The notes beneath the pieces were generated by a model. That model ran no database searches and had not been told where the DNA came from. It saw nothing but the letters and a program-made list of their open reading frames with translations. DNA of 64,000 bases. Origin: Fructobacillus cardui. GTDB taxonomy: Bacteria; Bacillota; Bacilli; Lactobacillales; Lactobacillaceae. Shown here piece after piece: positions 25,390-34,806 of this stretch (position 1 is the first letter of the stretch; the number at the start of each line of letters is the position of its first letter). The position numbers and the translations under genes were made by a program. Where the stretch lies: the NCBI RefSeq assembly GCF_023218935.1, contig NZ_JAJIAL010000001.1, one strand, 5' to 3'.

Positions 25390-26334
25390 TTAAAACAAGT
25401 ATTCATCAAACTTCATTTTACGAATTACTTGGTAAACTACCAAAGGACCCAAAATTCCACAAAGAAGTCCAACTATCCCTTGTAAATAGAGATTATCCAA
25501 ACCAGCTTTTGCTAGAAAAATTCGACTTCCTGCAGTAAACATAATATGTAAAACATAAATAACCATTGATTTTTGGCCAATATAATCTACAGACCAATTA
25601 TTAACATATTTAGCAAGATGGATAATAACAAAGATACCAATCATAGCTACAAAAAAAGAAAATACATTATGCCAAAACTTTGATAAATCTAACTCAAAAT
25701 AAGCCACCTGTAGCAAAATAAATAAAATAAAATCAACAATTGGATTCATTTTATCCAAATAGTATCCTAAGCTAAGCACTTTTGTTCCTATTAAGAAAAA
25801 CACAAAATAATAACCGATTCGCCAAAACTCCCAAAAGTTCAAAAAAGGCGAAATTCCAAAAAATAAGAACGAAAAAATTAATAATGAAAAGAATGGCCAA
25901 TGAAACACATGGATAATCAAATAGTAGACAAGAAACATCCAAAAGAGATCATAAAGAAACCAAAATTGTGCGTAAGGGATCCATGGAAGCTGTAATGCAT
26001 TTCCAATCCCCTGACCATTATTGGTACTTTTCGAAAAGACCTGCATGACAACGGCTTGAACAAAGCCCCAGATAAAGTAAGGAACAATCAAGGTACGTAC
26101 TTTCTGACTAATTGCTTTTTTGGCGGGACGTTCAACCCAACGAACCGCAAAAATACCACTCAAAAAGAAAAATAATGGCATATGAGTACTATAAATAATT
26201 GAGTGCTGCCAATCATAATTTTGACTAGCCCCCCAAATACCGCTATCATGCAGTCCTAAAATCACATGCCCATAAACAACCAGTACAATACCGATAGCTT
26301 TGGCGACATCAATCCATTCAATTCTTTTTGTCAT
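25390..26334 (-). CDS. Acyltransferase 3 family membrane protein
   Basis: It has 314 aa and about ten membrane helices. The N-terminal RIEWIDVAKAIGIVLVVYGH, with conserved D9 and H22, and then HMPLFFFLSG, are hallmarks of acyltransferase family 3 (O-acetylation of surface sugars, OafA/WecH-like, without the extra SGNH domain). A target on the exopolysaccharide or on teichoic-acid glycans is likely from context but not shown. The ATG follows GGGAG by 8 nt. It lies between the intact gtrA and the AT-rich gap. Confidence 0.88.
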   Translation of the reverse strand: MTKRIEWIDVAKAIGIVLVVYGHVILGLHDSGIWGASQNYDWQHSIIYSTHMPLFFFLSGIFAVRWVERPAKKAISQKVRTLIVPYFIWGFVQAVVMQVFSKSTNNGQGIGNALQLPWIPYAQFWFLYDLFWMFLVYYLIIHVFHWPFFSLLIFSFLFFGISPFLNFWEFWRIGYYFVFFLIGTKVLSLGYYLDKMNPIVDFILFILLQVAYFELDLSKFWHNVFSFFVAMIGIFVIIHLAKYVNNWSVDYIGQKSMVIYVLHIMFTAGSRIFLAKAGLDNLYLQGIVGLLCGILGPLVVYQVIRKMKFDEYLF

Positions 26335-27262
26335 GCTTTATACTCCCAAAGATACTAAATCCATTATAATAATATATCATAAAATTAACTACTTATTTTA
26401 AATGAAATTTCAATGGTTCTTAATCTCAAATTTTCATATTAATTATCTTCATAATTTTAACAATAATATAAAAAAATAATAAATATCCAATACTAACTAA
26501 TTATTACTACTTGTAATACATGTCAAAAATTTTATTACCTATCCGATTCTAATTTAAAAACTCTTTCTTAAATTAAGCATAGTTTAGAAACAATATTTAT
26601 ATCTGACATGTTAATTAGATTTTTTCTTATATCACTTTCGGCCAACATACCATTTTATAATTAATTTACAAAATAAAAATTTAAAACAAAAGACAGAAGA
26701 ATTCTTGACAGTACTAATGAACGAACCAAAACGACAAGAAAAAATAATTTAACTATTTAATTTTACCACCCTAATAACTTCAGCACCGTCGATACTTTAA
26801 ACGATCTCGTTTGTTTATTGCAGAAAAATGACCGCTGAACCATTATTTTTCATTTCAATAATCAATGATAGACTACAATACTTTTAAACATACTGTTCTT
26901 TTTTAAACCTGCGCTACACTAATTAAGCAACGTAAAATTGGATTAAAAAACAAGTTAAGATTATTCGCTCACAAAAAACATTTAGTTTAAGACTATTTAA
27001 TCTTGCATTGCTCGTCAAACTTGATTACCCCCTCATTTTAAAATTGGTTAATTAAAAATCATCAACTGTTATTATAAATAATATTTTCTTATTATTAACC
27101 TCTTGAAAACCTCTTGAAAACCCATTACTATCTTTAATACTTCTACACATTATCAATACTTTGGAACATATATTTAACTAGGCTCCTGACGACAAAGAAC
27201 ATATTGATGAAAATTAATAATTATTTTCACAGATCAAAAAGTAATTTCTTAACTACCAAATT
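26335..27262. other. AT-rich intergenic region, no intact gene
   Basis: About 930 bp, visibly more AT-rich than its flanks, with frequent stops in all frames. I see no gene, tRNA or repeat. Given the decayed gtrA just beyond it, it may be the remains of one or more dead genes, but no homology could be recognised by eye. Confidence 0.5.
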
Positions 27263-27292
27263 AAAAAGGGCCTAAACACTTTAGGCCCTTTG
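27263..27292 (-). terminator. Terminator after the decayed gtrA
   Basis: The perfect stem AAAGGGCCTAAA/TTTAGGCCCTTT on the minus strand is followed by TTTTT. It occupies the same position relative to the gtrA remnant as the terminator behind the intact gtrA, and appears intact. Confidence 0.85.
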
Positions 27293-27304
27293 AATTAACT
27301 ACTC

Positions 27305-27760
27305 ATGAATCTTATCTTTATTATTTCTTCTACTTCTTTGAAAAGTTAAAGTTTACTTACAAAATAATTTAAAACAATCACAAAGATGATTTAAACACTA
27401 GTCCAAATAAACACACTCTGACATAGTTGATGCGCGCCAAAGATTAGAATCAACCAAGCGCTTCACTAACAATTCAGCCGACATTAAAATACAAAATTTG
27501 CCGAAGTGAGACTTGAAAGTCCAACACCAACAAATAAATGAAAAAACCAAACTCGGTTAATCAAATATGCAAATAACATGGTTAAAAACAACGATTTGAT
27601 ATATAGCAAAATCGATTTCGAATACAAAAATACTCAAAATAAAAAGTCAATTACGGCTGAGAAAACAATCTTGGCTGTGCCAGAACAAAAATATAAAAAA
27701 TTCAACAATATTTTTCAAATGATGTTAGTGTATTTTGAGCCACTTAATACACTCATTGCT
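27305..27760 (-). pseudogene. Decayed second copy of the GtrA-family gene
   Basis: No open frame remains, but the DNA aligns by eye along almost the full length of the intact gtrA at 24791-25234. Near the 3' end both copies share TTCTTCTACTTCTTTGAAAA (plus strand). Further on, AGAATCAACCAA and a CCAAa/cTCGGTT block recur at the same spacing, and the N-terminal coding part is recognisable near 27650-27710. Many substitutions and small indels destroy the frame. It sits directly downstream of the GT-C-like gene, exactly where a flippase for that module would be expected. Confidence 0.75.
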
Positions 27761-27787
27761 TAATATCTATTTACTAACTACCTAGAT

Positions 27788-29671
27788 TTACTCTATTTTT
27801 TTTAAAGAAACATTAACTAATACAGTCAATAATAAAGGAGCAACAAGCATTGCAGGAAGCATATAGCGTTCATAACCATTCACGGGTGATAACAATGCAA
27901 CAAAGGCTAACAGGCCTACTGGAATACAGATAACCACTAAATAACTTCTCTTATAAATAAAGTATGAAAAGCTAAATAAAATTAACCACAGGACAAAACC
28001 TGGCTGTAATATAGTTCTGATAATTGGCAACTTAAAGATAACATTTGGCCAAGAAATATTTTTCCGACTATTATCCGAAAACCAATAATGAACTTGATGA
28101 TACCATTCTGGCTGTAAGAAAGTATTATTTTTCATATAATCATTACCATACATAATTCCACGAGAGCCAGAATCTGAGTCTAAAATTGGATTCAAAAACT
28201 GACTATTGCCAGTAAGGAATACATTTATATATTCTTTAGGATGCTTGAAAAACTGTATAAACCAAATTTTTAAGTATTGGTTTGTCTCGTTCTTAATTCT
28301 TGGTGTGGCTTCCTTCTTTAGTTGACCATCCTGTATTTGTTTGATTTCATACGGACTACGCAAAAAAGAATCGACAGGGTATAAAGACTTTAAATCATCG
28401 GCATTATTAACGTTAAAATGTGATGATAATTCTTTGACTGGTGTTATCCTATTAACAATTTTTAAATCCTTTTCACTCAAAGAATCAGGATCATTAATTA
28501 CTACTTTAGAAAGCTGACGCATCGGCATAGTAATAGTTTCCCCAGTAGAACCAGGAACAACATTCATCATTGGTAAAGCGACTTTATTCCATCCAACATC
28601 AACAAGCAAAAATGTACATAAAATAGCTAAATATTTATAACTAAATGTTTTATTTTGTATGATTTTTAAAATAAATAATACAAATAATGACAGAATAACG
28701 ACATACGCACCGTCATTTCTGAACATAGACATAAGAATAGCAGAAATAATTAAATTAATAATTAAAAAATTGCTAGCTTCTTCTTTTCCATCAGATAATA
28801 AAATTTTAACAAAACAGAACACAAACCATGATGTAAATGCCAAGAATAATGGTGTTTTTTCAATATTTACCTGCCAAAAAGCCACAAATGGAGAAGCGTA
28901 AAATACTAATGCCACTATACTTGGCAACTTTCCCCATTTTTCTCCAACAAATTGAATTATTTTTGCATAAATTAATGAAGAAGCAACTAGTTGAACTATT
29001 ACTATTGAGAATAAACCAAAATTCGTTCCACCTAAATATTTTCCAAATGAAAAAATCATACCTAAAACAAGGGTTGCCGCCCATGGATGATGATTAGTTG
29101 GATAATAAGTAAAGTTTAAAGATGCTATATGAGTATGAAAAAATTCTAAAAATTGTCGATACCCATCCCATGAAACCATACCAGGGAATAGAGGAAAAAT
29201 TTGTACTATCCAAAAAATTAATAATATTGAAACAATATGCCAGTATTTAACATGCCATTGCTTAATTTTTAAGCTGTCTAATAAATTACTTAGATACACG
29301 CCCAAAGAAGTAAATACATATGCAAAACCTACTATAGCAATTGTAGTAATTAATACATTAAGCTTTCCAGAAAAATTAGCACTTCCATTTATCGAAAAAG
29401 ATTGAGTTAAAACATATATAACAGAAGCAGCAATACCAAAACACCAAAAAGGCCAAAATTTTCTTACAAATACATTATTATTTTTGGTAAACAAAAATAA
29501 ACAAAATAGGATAAAAGCAGATAGCAAACTACTTTCAGGACTTACAAAAAAACGATTATTAATATTTTCCAAAAAATTATTTCCCGCGTTTAAAGAGTAC
29601 CCTACTCCCAACGCTAAATAACTGAAAAATAGAAAAATATAATTTATAACTTTACTCTTCATATTAGTCAT
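27788..29671 (-). CDS. Large membrane protein, DUF6020-like, probable GT-C glycosyltransferase
   Basis: It has 627 aa. A multi-spanning N-terminal ~370 residues (about nine to ten helices) is followed by an extracytoplasmic segment (about 375-525) and more C-terminal helices. After WDGYRQFLEFFHTH comes the NHHPWAATLVLG segment in a predicted outer loop, with aspartate, histidine and proline placed as in polyprenyl-phosphate-sugar-dependent GT-C enzymes. Its start overlaps the preceding GT2 gene by 8 nt. Its closest relative in the window is the broken gene at 31739-33641. The proposed role is transfer of a lipid-linked sugar to a surface polymer, the YfhO-like step of a three-component system; this rests on topology and context. 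Confidence 0.72.
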   Translation of the reverse strand: MTNMKSKVINYIFLFFSYLALGVGYSLNAGNNFLENINNRFFVSPESSLLSAFILFCLFLFTKNNNVFVRKFWPFWCFGIAASVIYVLTQSFSINGSANFSGKLNVLITTIAIVGFAYVFTSLGVYLSNLLDSLKIKQWHVKYWHIVSILLIFWIVQIFPLFPGMVSWDGYRQFLEFFHTHIASLNFTYYPTNHHPWAATLVLGMIFSFGKYLGGTNFGLFSIVIVQLVASSLIYAKIIQFVGEKWGKLPSIVALVFYASPFVAFWQVNIEKTPLFLAFTSWFVFCFVKILLSDGKEEASNFLIINLIISAILMSMFRNDGAYVVILSLFVLFILKIIQNKTFSYKYLAILCTFLLVDVGWNKVALPMMNVVPGSTGETITMPMRQLSKVVINDPDSLSEKDLKIVNRITPVKELSSHFNVNNADDLKSLYPVDSFLRSPYEIKQIQDGQLKKEATPRIKNETNQYLKIWFIQFFKHPKEYINVFLTGNSQFLNPILDSDSGSRGIMYGNDYMKNNTFLQPEWYHQVHYWFSDNSRKNISWPNVIFKLPIIRTILQPGFVLWLILFSFSYFIYKRSYLVVICIPVGLLAFVALLSPVNGYERYMLPAMLVAPLLLTVLVNVSLKKIE

Positions 29672-30602
29672 TTTTATTTTCTGTATTAATCAAATTTAGT
29701 TCGAAATTTCGTCTATTACTTGTTTGAATAGAGTCAAGAATAGAACCAGAAAAGAACGTTATAAATGATAAGACCAATAATATCATCGAAACAATTAGCG
29801 ATGGAAAATTAGCAACTGTTTGTGTCTCGGAATAGGGAACTAAGACTCGCCAAACAAATAATACCATTGATATAAGGAAAAAAATTAACGAAAAGATAGA
29901 GTAAAAAGCAAAAGGATGATATCCACGGTAAAGATTAATCACAGTTTTAATAACTCGCCAACCATCTCCGTAAGTATTTAACTTAGACTCAGATCCCTCA
30001 GGTCTATCACGATATTCGATTACCTGATTTTCAACGAGCATGCCATATTCCGTAGCATGTATTGACATCTCTGTTTCGATTTCAAATCCTTTAGATAACA
30101 CTGGAAAAGTTTTTACAAAACGATAAGAAAAAGCTCGATATCCCGTCAAAATATCACTGATACTAGTCTTAAAAAGGGAATTAATCAATCCCTTAACTAA
30201 GCTGTTCCCAACATTATGAAAGGGACGTTTATTTTCTTCAAAATAGGTTGATGACAACCGATCACCTACAACCATATCAACATTTCTTTCAACAACCTTT
30301 TGATACATTTCAGGAATTGCTTCAACAGGATAGGTATCATCGGCATCAATCATAATATATGCCTCAGCATCAATTTCACGAAACATTCGCCGAATAACAG
30401 CCCCCTTACCTTGAGCATACTCATGACGAACAACTGCACCAGCTTTTTTAGCGATGTTTGCGGTCTCATCTTTTGAGTTGTTGTCATATACATAAACGAC
30501 TGATCCTTCAATATCATTGATAACAGCTTTTACATCACCAACAACCTTCTCAATCGTTTGTTCCTCATTGTATGCAGGAATTAAAATAGCTAGCTTATCC
30601 AT
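29664..30602 (-). CDS. GT2 family glycosyltransferase, polyprenyl-phosphate sugar synthase type
   Basis: It has 312 aa. The N-terminal GT-A domain has LAILIPAYNEEQTIEKVV, with the nucleotide-sugar-binding DADD in IMIDADDTYPVEAIPEM, and two C-terminal membrane helices (about 230-250 and 265-295). This layout matches dolichol- or undecaprenyl-phosphate sugar synthases that load the lipid carrier. The ATG at 30602 has GAGAGGG upstream and leaves 16 nt to the preceding stop; an in-frame start at 30641 would overlap that gene. It is followed, with overlap, by the GT-C-like gene, suggesting they act as donor maker and donor user. Confidence 0.85.
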   Translation of the reverse strand: MDKLAILIPAYNEEQTIEKVVGDVKAVINDIEGSVVYVYDNNSKDETANIAKKAGAVVRHEYAQGKGAVIRRMFREIDAEAYIMIDADDTYPVEAIPEMYQKVVERNVDMVVGDRLSSTYFEENKRPFHNVGNSLVKGLINSLFKTSISDILTGYRAFSYRFVKTFPVLSKGFEIETEMSIHATEYGMLVENQVIEYRDRPEGSESKLNTYGDGWRVIKTVINLYRGYHPFAFYSIFSLIFFLISMVLFVWRVLVPYSETQTVANFPSLIVSMILLVLSFITFFSGSILDSIQTSNRRNFELNLINTENKND

Positions 30603-30618
30603 ATCTTTAGTACCCTCT

Positions 30619-31518
30619 CTAAACCTCATCGATGTTCGCAAATTCGATAGTCGGATTAAAACTCTTTCCTGCCTTCATTCCCTTTTTCATTACTGCAAGC
30701 TTTTCAGCTTTTCGGTCTGTTTTCGAAAGCTTAATTTGCCAGTATTCAGCAAACGTACGAAGACGAGCGCGATTTTTTCGATACCAATCACGCTTACGAA
30801 TATAGTATCCTTTATTGCGATATGAATAGAAATAACGCGGTGTTCGTTCGGGCCCATCGTTTAAGAGACTAGAACCAACGTTTGCTCCCATCTTATGTGT
30901 AACCTTAGCAGATGGAACAAAGTAACCAGGAGCCACACGTCCGGCACGTTCAGTGAATTCAATATCGTCACCCCAAATAAAGAAATCAGTAATTGGTAAA
31001 CCAATTTGAGCCACAATCTCACGACGTACCAATAATGAAACAAACGTTGCATTTTGTAAGCGGATAGGCTCAGTCTGATCCTCTGGAATAACTTTTAATC
31101 GATTCATCGGAGCGGGTTGATTCATTTTTGCTCGGTGACCATCAATCCAACGAACATCTGATGCCAAGAAACCAAAATTAGGTTCTTGTTCAGCAAATGA
31201 TAGTAAATTCTGTAATGTATCTGAATGGGTCACTGTGTCATCATCCATTACCCACACAAAATCGTCATCTGTGTTTTCCATGAAGTATCGGATGCCTCGA
31301 TTAAAGCCTCCTGCTCCCCCAAGGTTTTCCTCGAGACGGACATAATCAATCTGATTACCAAGTGATTCCAAATATTCTTTCGTTTCGTTTTCACTCGCAT
31401 TATCAACAATAATAATGTGACTTACTGGAACAGTTTGCTCTTGTAAGCTTTGAATAACTTCCTTTAACAAAGCAAGTCGATTGTAGGTAACAACGACCGC
31501 TGAAACTTTTTGTGTCAT
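30619..31518 (-). CDS. GT2 family glycosyltransferase, galactofuranosyl/rhamnosyltransferase-like
   Basis: Soluble GT-A enzyme of 299 aa. It shows SAVVVTYNRLALLKEVI, IIVDNASENET, ENLGGAGGFNRGIRY and the metal-binding VWVMDDDT. The GGAGGFNRG segment and overall pattern resemble GlfT- or rhamnosyl-type transferases. A UDP-galactopyranose mutase (34807-35997) in the same cluster makes UDP-galactofuranose the most likely donor; this is an inference. AAGGAT lies about 8 nt before the ATG. Confidence 0.82.
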   Translation of the reverse strand: MTQKVSAVVVTYNRLALLKEVIQSLQEQTVPVSHIIIVDNASENETKEYLESLGNQIDYVRLEENLGGAGGFNRGIRYFMENTDDDFVWVMDDDTVTHSDTLQNLLSFAEQEPNFGFLASDVRWIDGHRAKMNQPAPMNRLKVIPEDQTEPIRLQNATFVSLLVRREIVAQIGLPITDFFIWGDDIEFTERAGRVAPGYFVPSAKVTHKMGANVGSSLLNDGPERTPRYFYSYRNKGYYIRKRDWYRKNRARLRTFAEYWQIKLSKTDRKAEKLAVMKKGMKAGKSFNPTIEFANIDEV

Positions 31519-31738
31519 AATTTATCCTTATTAATTTAGTCCATCCAGAATTATATCATAGCCCTTTATCGCTTTGTATTACTATAATTCATTTTATCAA
31601 AATTAAAACTTACCTTGAGTCTAATTTCCCATTGATTATTTTAACAAAATACAAACAGGCTTAACTCTGTATTTAATTTCTGATACAGACCACTTTATAA
31701 TTTGCACCCAATGTTGTGTTACCTTAGTAAAGTATCAC
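31519..31738. other. Intergenic gap, nothing recognised
   Basis: 220 bp, AT-rich, between the galactofuranosyltransferase-like gene and the broken GT-C-like gene. No terminator hairpin or clear promoter is visible. Confidence 0.4.
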
Positions 31739-33641
31739 TTACTTTCGAAATCCCCTTTGTGTTGTTGCTATGACAATGGATAAAATCACTGGTAATACAT
31801 ACATGGCAGGGAGAATATACTTTTCACCACCATTTAATGGTGATAAAAGTGAAATTAAGCAAAGCAATCCCACAGGAATACAAATTAAGACTGCAAAACT
31901 TTTACGATACATTAGATAGAAAGTGCTAAATAAGATAGTCCATAATGCAAGCGCAGGTTGCAAAATTGAACGGATAATTGGTAAAGAAAAAATGATATTT
32001 GGCCAAGAAATATATCTTCGCATACTATCACTCATCCAGTAATGAACTTCATTGAACCAACCAGGTTGCAAAAAAGTGGCACTCTTCATATATCCATTAC
32101 CATACATAATCCCTCTCGAACCAGGATTATCGTCAATAATTGGATTCAAAAATTGACTGTTTCCAGCTAGAAAAGTTGCTATATAAGTTGTCGAATGCTG
32201 AAAAGCTTGCTCAATCCATACTTTTAAATAATCATTTGTTTCTTTTTTAGTTACAAGTGTTGATGTCTTTTTTAACTTGCCAGACTGAATCATCTTAATT
32301 TCTGCTGGGCTGCGCAAAAAAGTATCAACAGGATAAAGTGATTTCAAATTATCTGCATTGTTCACATTGAAATTGACAGGAATATCTTTAATAGGTGTAA
32401 TTTTATCAATAACTGCCAAATCATTCTTATTAAGTGATTTCGGATCATGGATCACAACAGCTGAAAGTTGTCGCATCGGTGCACTAATGGCTTCTCCCGT
32501 TGAGCCTGGAAGTACATTCATCAGTGGTAATGCAACTTTATACCAGCCTAAATAAGCAGTAAGAAAAATTAGAAAACCAAATAAAAGTTGACGAGCATCT
32601 TTTTTACATTGGAAACTCTCAACGATAATCAAGACAATTAACGACAAAAATACAACGTAAACACCATCATTACGGAACATCGCCATCATAATTCCGGAAA
32701 ATGTTATCTCAATATAAAGCCATTTTGAAACATTTTTTTGCCTGTTTATTAACAGTATTTCAGCATAAGTCAATACAAACCAAGTCGTGAAAGTTAAAAA
32801 GAGTGGTGTCTTTTCAATTGTTACTTCCCAAAACGCAACAAATGGTGATGAATAAAAAATCATTGCTAAAATAGCTGCAATTTTTCCCTACGAAAAAAAC
32901 TACTTTAGCAAAAATTAGGGCAGCCAATAATATCTGAACAAGTACAATAGTGAATAAACCAACATTAACACCGCCAATTGCCCGACCAATGGAGAATAGA
33001 AAACCTAAAATTAACGTTGCTGACCAGGGATGGTGACCAGTTGGATAATAAGTAAAATTTAGTAAAGGTATATATGTGTGAAAATATTCAACAAATTGTC
33101 TGTATCCATCCCATGTTACTAATCCCGGTAATAGGGGAAAAACTTGAAGAAACCAAACAACAATCAAAATAAAAACAACTAACCAATAGTTGACCAACCA
33201 TTTTTTTAATTTTAAATGGCTTATTAATTGACCTAACAAAGCAGCAAAATTAGTAAATAAATAAGAAAAACCTAAGAGAGCAATTATCGTTATGAATACA
33301 TTCAATTTCCCTGTCAAATTATTTACATTGAGATTGCTAACGGACAACGTAATTACGTAAAGACAGGCAGTTATCATTCCAAAAAACCAATAAGGCCAGT
33401 CAGACCACTTTATCACTGAACGATGATACTTACATTGAAAAAATACTACAAATACAACTACTAAAACACCAAAAAAACTTTGATAGACAGTTACTGATAA
33501 CCGATTAGTTAACCTCATTAGCAAGTTGCCAGTCCAAACAGTTGTAGGATAACTAACGGAAATTGCCAAAAAACTGACAAACAAAAAAATATAATTAATT
33601 AACTTTTTAATTTTTTCCATAAATTCACTGATTTTGTCCAT
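31739..33641 (-). pseudogene. DUF6020-like GT-C membrane protein, frameshifted
   Basis: Two overlapping frames (33641-32814 and 32863-31739) together give a paralogue of the 627-aa protein at 27788-29671 over its whole length; for instance NADNLKSLYPVD here against NADDLKSLYPVD there. The break is near 32885. The paralogue reads FVGEKWGKL at this point, where this gene reads FVGK and then shifts, resuming as KIAAILAMIFY. Counting codons, about 11 bp are missing, and the GGGAAAAA repeats at the site suggest slippage. Everything else looks intact, so the loss is recent. It follows a CsbB-like GT2 gene. Confidence 0.8.
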
Positions 33642-33803
33642 ATTGATTAGGCTTGTTCAAAGATTTGTTAATTATTTGTTGCGAATAAAATATCCAACCA
33701 TTTCAAAAAGGGCTATTACCAGTTAAAAATAATTAGAAGTATCAACATTACCGAATATCGAAAATCACTTGCTAAGCGAAAAGTAATTTAATTTCTTTAT
33801 TCA

Positions 33804-34745
33804 TCATTTTTCTTCTTTGGTAATGTAAATTGGTCGATTCTTGGTTTCCATAAAAATTGCTGCTATGTATCGCCCAATTACCCCCAAACTAAGCATCTGG
33901 ATTCCACCGATAAATAGAACAATTGTGGCCATTGATGGCCAACCTGCCACCGAGGTATTATCAATCAATGCCCTAGCGACGATGAAAATACCCGCTACGA
34001 CAGCGAGGCCAAATGAAAATAAACCCAAGAACGTAACAATAGTTAAGGGTAACGTTGAAAAAGAAACAATACCTTCAATACCATATTTAGTCAAGTTCCA
34101 AAAAGTCCACGATGATTTTCCAGCCACACGGTCACGGTCCTCAAAAGGTATATACTTCGTATTGAATCCAACCCATGTAAAAATCCCCTTGGAAAAGCGT
34201 TGATTTTCGGGTAAAGAAAGAATAGCATCAACCATTTGCCTCTTCATTACCCGATAATCCCGTGCTCCTTCTACTAGATGCATTTGAGAAACACGATTCA
34301 TCCATTTATAAAAACGGGTCGAAAACCACGTTCTAATAATTTTTGTTTTGCGACGATCCACACGTCGAGTTCCAACGGCATCATATGGACCAGTCATTAC
34401 TTCACTTAGCATTTCTGGTAATAGTTCGGGAGGATCTTGCAAGTCAACATCCATAACAGCAACGTAATCACCATCCGCATGCTGCAACCCAGCATATAAA
34501 GCTGCTTCCTTACCAAAATTTCGAGAAAAAGATAAGTAATGAACGCTCTCATCTTTTTTGTTTAGCGACTTTATAATTGACAGAGTTTTATCATCCGAAC
34601 CATCATCAATAAAATAAAAATTTATGGCAACAGGCAATTCTTTTTTAATATTTTGCAGCGTATCATAAAAAATATTCACAGTCGCTTCTTCATTGTGAAC
34701 TGGTACAATTAAGGATAAAACTGCCGATTTGTCTTTAATACTCAT
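33804..34745 (-). CDS. Undecaprenyl-phosphate sugar synthase, GtrB/CsbB-like GT2
   Basis: It has 313 aa. The N-terminal GT-A domain shows LSLIVPVHNEEATVNIF, INFYFIDDGSDD and VMDVDLQDPPELLPEM. Two C-terminal membrane helices (about 230-260 and 265-295) end in RYIAAIFMETKNRPIYI, the tail typical of GtrB/CsbB/YkoT. Such enzymes move glucose or GlcNAc from a nucleotide sugar to undecaprenyl phosphate. I set the start at the ATG 34745, which has GGAGAAG upstream. The adjacent downstream gene is the frameshifted GT-C-like protein, so this donor may now be unused or shared. Confidence 0.88.
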   Translation of the reverse strand: MSIKDKSAVLSLIVPVHNEEATVNIFYDTLQNIKKELPVAINFYFIDDGSDDKTLSIIKSLNKKDESVHYLSFSRNFGKEAALYAGLQHADGDYVAVMDVDLQDPPELLPEMLSEVMTGPYDAVGTRRVDRRKTKIIRTWFSTRFYKWMNRVSQMHLVEGARDYRVMKRQMVDAILSLPENQRFSKGIFTWVGFNTKYIPFEDRDRVAGKSSWTFWNLTKYGIEGIVSFSTLPLTIVTFLGLFSFGLAVVAGIFIVARALIDNTSVAGWPSMATIVLFIGGIQMLSLGVIGRYIAAIFMETKNRPIYITKEEK

Positions 34746-34777
34746 CAAACACTTCTCCTAATCCAATCAATATGTAT

Positions 34778-34797
34778 GACACCCCGAGATGGGTGTC
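34778..34797. terminator. Hairpin between glf and the GT2 gene
   Basis: The stem GACACCC/GGGTGTC has a 6-nt loop but no T run on the minus strand. It could be a weak terminator or an mRNA-stabilising hairpin within the operon. Confidence 0.3.
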
Positions 34798-34806
34798 TTA
34801 AAATCT

